A DNA stretch of 35,829 bases. Source: Candidatus Cloacimonadales bacterium (lineage in GTDB: Bacteria > Cloacimonadota > Cloacimonadia > Cloacimonadales > TCS61). The stretch lies in assembly GCA_030656075.1 (NCBI GenBank), contig JAUSOT010000270.1, positions 1-35,829 on the forward strand, given 5' to 3'. Each line of letters starts with the position of its first letter. The stretch's first letter is position 1. Below, piece after piece: positions 35,201 through 35,829 of the stretch. The position numbers and the translations under genes were made by a program. The notes below the pieces were generated by a model that was not told the DNA's origin, did no database searches, and saw nothing but the letters and a program-made list of their open reading frames with translations.

Positions 35201-35466
35201 ATTTCATCATTTAATTGAATTGGATGATATAATTCTTTAGTAAATGTGATATCATAAATCCCAGCTTCAGGATTGAGAGTATAAAATCCATCAGAATTAG
35301 TGTAAGTAGAATCAATTAATACGCTTGGTATAGTACGTGTAAAAACAACTTTTATGTTTTCATGATTTGTTTGGTTTTCAAGATATCCATAACCGTTAAC
35401 GGTAACAGCACAAATTATATTGCATGAAATTATTAGAGTTAATAGAAAAAGAGATTTTTTTAACAT
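32284..35466 (-). CDS. Giant secreted beta-helix/PKD protein with C-terminal sorting domain
   Basis: This 1060-residue protein is probably exported and surface-attached or released by a type IX-like route. In order it has a signal peptide (MLKKSLFLLTLIISCNIICA), a carboxypeptidase-regulatory-like domain (about 25-100) and a right-handed parallel beta-helix opening with TIQEAIDFAWDGDTILVQPGTYVENV (120-145) and running to about 480. Then come a PKD domain (SWQWDFNNDGVID), three or four Ig/cadherin-like repeats joined by NDPP, and a tail with YQNYPNPFNPTTTIRF. The ATG at 35466 is chosen over the track's TTG at 35478 because GGAGGA lies just before it. The binding target is unknown. Confidence 0.88.
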   Translation of the reverse strand: MLKKSLFLLTLIISCNIICAVTVNGYGYLENQTNHENIKVVFTRTIPSVLIDSTYTNSDGFYTLNPEAGIYDITFTKELYHPIQLNDEILYSNATIQDVLLLGNPTVINVPSFLSTIQEAIDFAWDGDTILVQPGTYVENVNFLGKAITVASLFLTTQDTTYISQTIIDGNSNGHVVEFISGEDSLSVIMGFTITNGSAIGTGNDGCGGGIFCYNDSSPLITNCIISNNIATSEGGGIYSLYSNFKLVMSVIKENSLTYSGGAGLSIFNGSNPTLDDVIIYNNNGIGVSTQSSVPVIKNSSIYNNDGNGIYCYSSSPQVINTTITNNHSESVGSGIYLYINSNMYMENVTISNNYEGQYGGGGGIYCYNSDPIILNSIISDNSGDYGIYVESGNPTISYSDFWNNDNGNFYNCNSWVGNNITTNANGDSCDAFMNIQLDPLFVDLANHNFNLSMNSPCIDAGDPNLSFDPDGTISDMGALFFDQTPFFPIADFSADVYNGVVTLTINFADQSSIGNLGNSIDSWQWDFNNDGVIDSNQQNPQFTFYERGFYTVSLTVTDGSYSDTEIKEDFIELVNSVPIIQNPINDFSFNEDTSNSSINLNNVFDDPDLTYGDELSFSFSGNINIQVEIVDGLVTLTPDIDWFGSENITFTATDDQNEFISDEVIVTVIPVNDPPILNITGTFETDEDLPSQIYDFSSFCSQTFGETDVLTLTADNSTHINVTITDFDVVFQSNTNNWHGTEEITFFLDDNVTLLADRSIHKHRNPDFSSRDIVEQTINVTINPVNDPPTIVLPDDLTFEEDGQLVEDFSSYISDIDDDDLTLSVQGNNNVLVDIAGAIVTFTALENWFGSEMLFFTVDDNQTRATAIDSVEVIVTPVNDPPELISHTPAELSFTVGQDSTVTFNVEAEDIDSDLVYEWYVDGVLQTEISETFIYQFQEVGSATVTSNISDGEYNIETLWEITVEPVSSGGDMVISATKLYQNYPNPFNPTTTIRFDIKENESGILTIFNLKGQMIATHKFNSGQHTYQWDGGDSGSGLYFYQLRTISEVYTRKMLMLK

Positions 35467-35481
35467 ATAATCCTCCAATTT

Positions 35482-35829
35482 TTATTCGGATAATTTATTA
35501 TAAACAATTCCAATAAACGTTGTTCTTTCAAAAAATGTTATGAACCATACAGAATGTATTTCACTATCATCAATTTTGTTGTATCGATATTCAACAATGT
35601 CCTTTTCACGATGAGCATAATTCAGTTCATTTTCAAACTGCTCTGGAATTTTGTATTTTAAAATATCTGTCCAAACTTGGTTATCTGGAATAGTTTTATT
35701 ATAATGTTCATAACAAAGTCCTCGAATTATTTTTTTCATAACTCGTATTACTTTTTTATCATTTCCAGGAAATACTTTGAATACATAAGAATTGACAACT
35801 TTTTCAGGTTTCATTTGAAAAAGAATATC
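35482..35829 (-). CDS. Hypothetical protein, cut by the window edge
   Basis: The track starts this at an ATG at 35814, but the frame stays open to the edge (upstream codons read DILFQ), so the true start probably lies outside. The visible part reads VIRVMKKIIRGLCYEHYNKTIPDNQVWTDI and ends EIHSVWFITFFERTTFIGIVYNKLSE. It resembles the C-terminal region of uncharacterised proteins I associate with HNH-endonuclease families, but no HNH motif is in view, so no function is assigned. It ends about 15 bases before the start codon of the giant protein and may share its transcript. Confidence 0.55.
   Translation of the reverse strand, partial: DILFQMKPEKVVNSYVFKVFPGNDKKVIRVMKKIIRGLCYEHYNKTIPDNQVWTDILKYKIPEQFENELNYAHREKDIVEYRYNKIDDSEIHSVWFITFFERTTFIGIVYNKLSE

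Overview
The window is a bacterial chromosome segment, AT-rich (by eye) and using standard code 11. TGA works as a real stop, for example in folE2 and in the M16 peptidase gene. The best guess for the organism is an uncultivated anaerobe of the FCB assemblage, most like Candidatus Cloacimonadota. The signs are a giant secreted protein with a C-terminal YQNYPNPFNP-type sorting domain, a one-chain pyruvate:ferredoxin oxidoreductase, an HgdC-type activase and many TPR proteins. This is inference; no phylogenetic marker was compared.

Layout. Bases 1-512 are mostly repeats, then comes an orphan CheY-like receiver (+). A shared terminator separates it from a long minus-strand block. In transcription order (right to left) the block holds a PDZ/outer-membrane-type protein, a DUF4390-like protein, an NtrY-like kinase, an NtrC/NtrX-like sigma54 regulator, SppA, a TPR protein, tRNA-Leu(UAG), trigger factor, ClpP and ClpX. 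A 780-base non-coding gap (12349-13131) separates it from a long plus-strand block: ApbE, FolE2, an M16 peptidase, a CobB-like sirtuin, a REP-associated tyrosine transposase (RAYT), an HgdC/BadF-type activase, a TPR protein, a broken zeta-toxin-like kinase with a small partner, pyruvate:ferredoxin oxidoreductase, TrmO, MutL, MiaA, a parvulin and PdxJ. After a terminator, a 1060-residue beta-helix/PKD/sorting-domain protein and a gene cut by the window edge lie on the minus strand.

How the genes relate. tig-clpP-clpX is the classic protein-quality operon. The DUF4390-like/NtrY/NtrX genes look like an envelope or nitrogen-type two-component locus. trmO-mutL-miaA joins two tRNA position-37 modifiers with mismatch repair. 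FolE2, NifJ, the HgdC-like activase and PdxJ are metabolic genes.

The most unusual aspect is the gaps between genes. At least four families of hairpin-forming dispersed repeats fill them, and one family flanks the RAYT gene on both sides. One repeat family carries a conserved open frame ending in FAKLIEKKLKEALGK-stop. Another abuts start codons and seems to supply the ribosome-binding site for folE2 and trmO. A zeta-toxin-like module is bracketed by a duplicated 3' end of the upstream TPR gene. ClpP has Asn where the catalytic Asp is expected.
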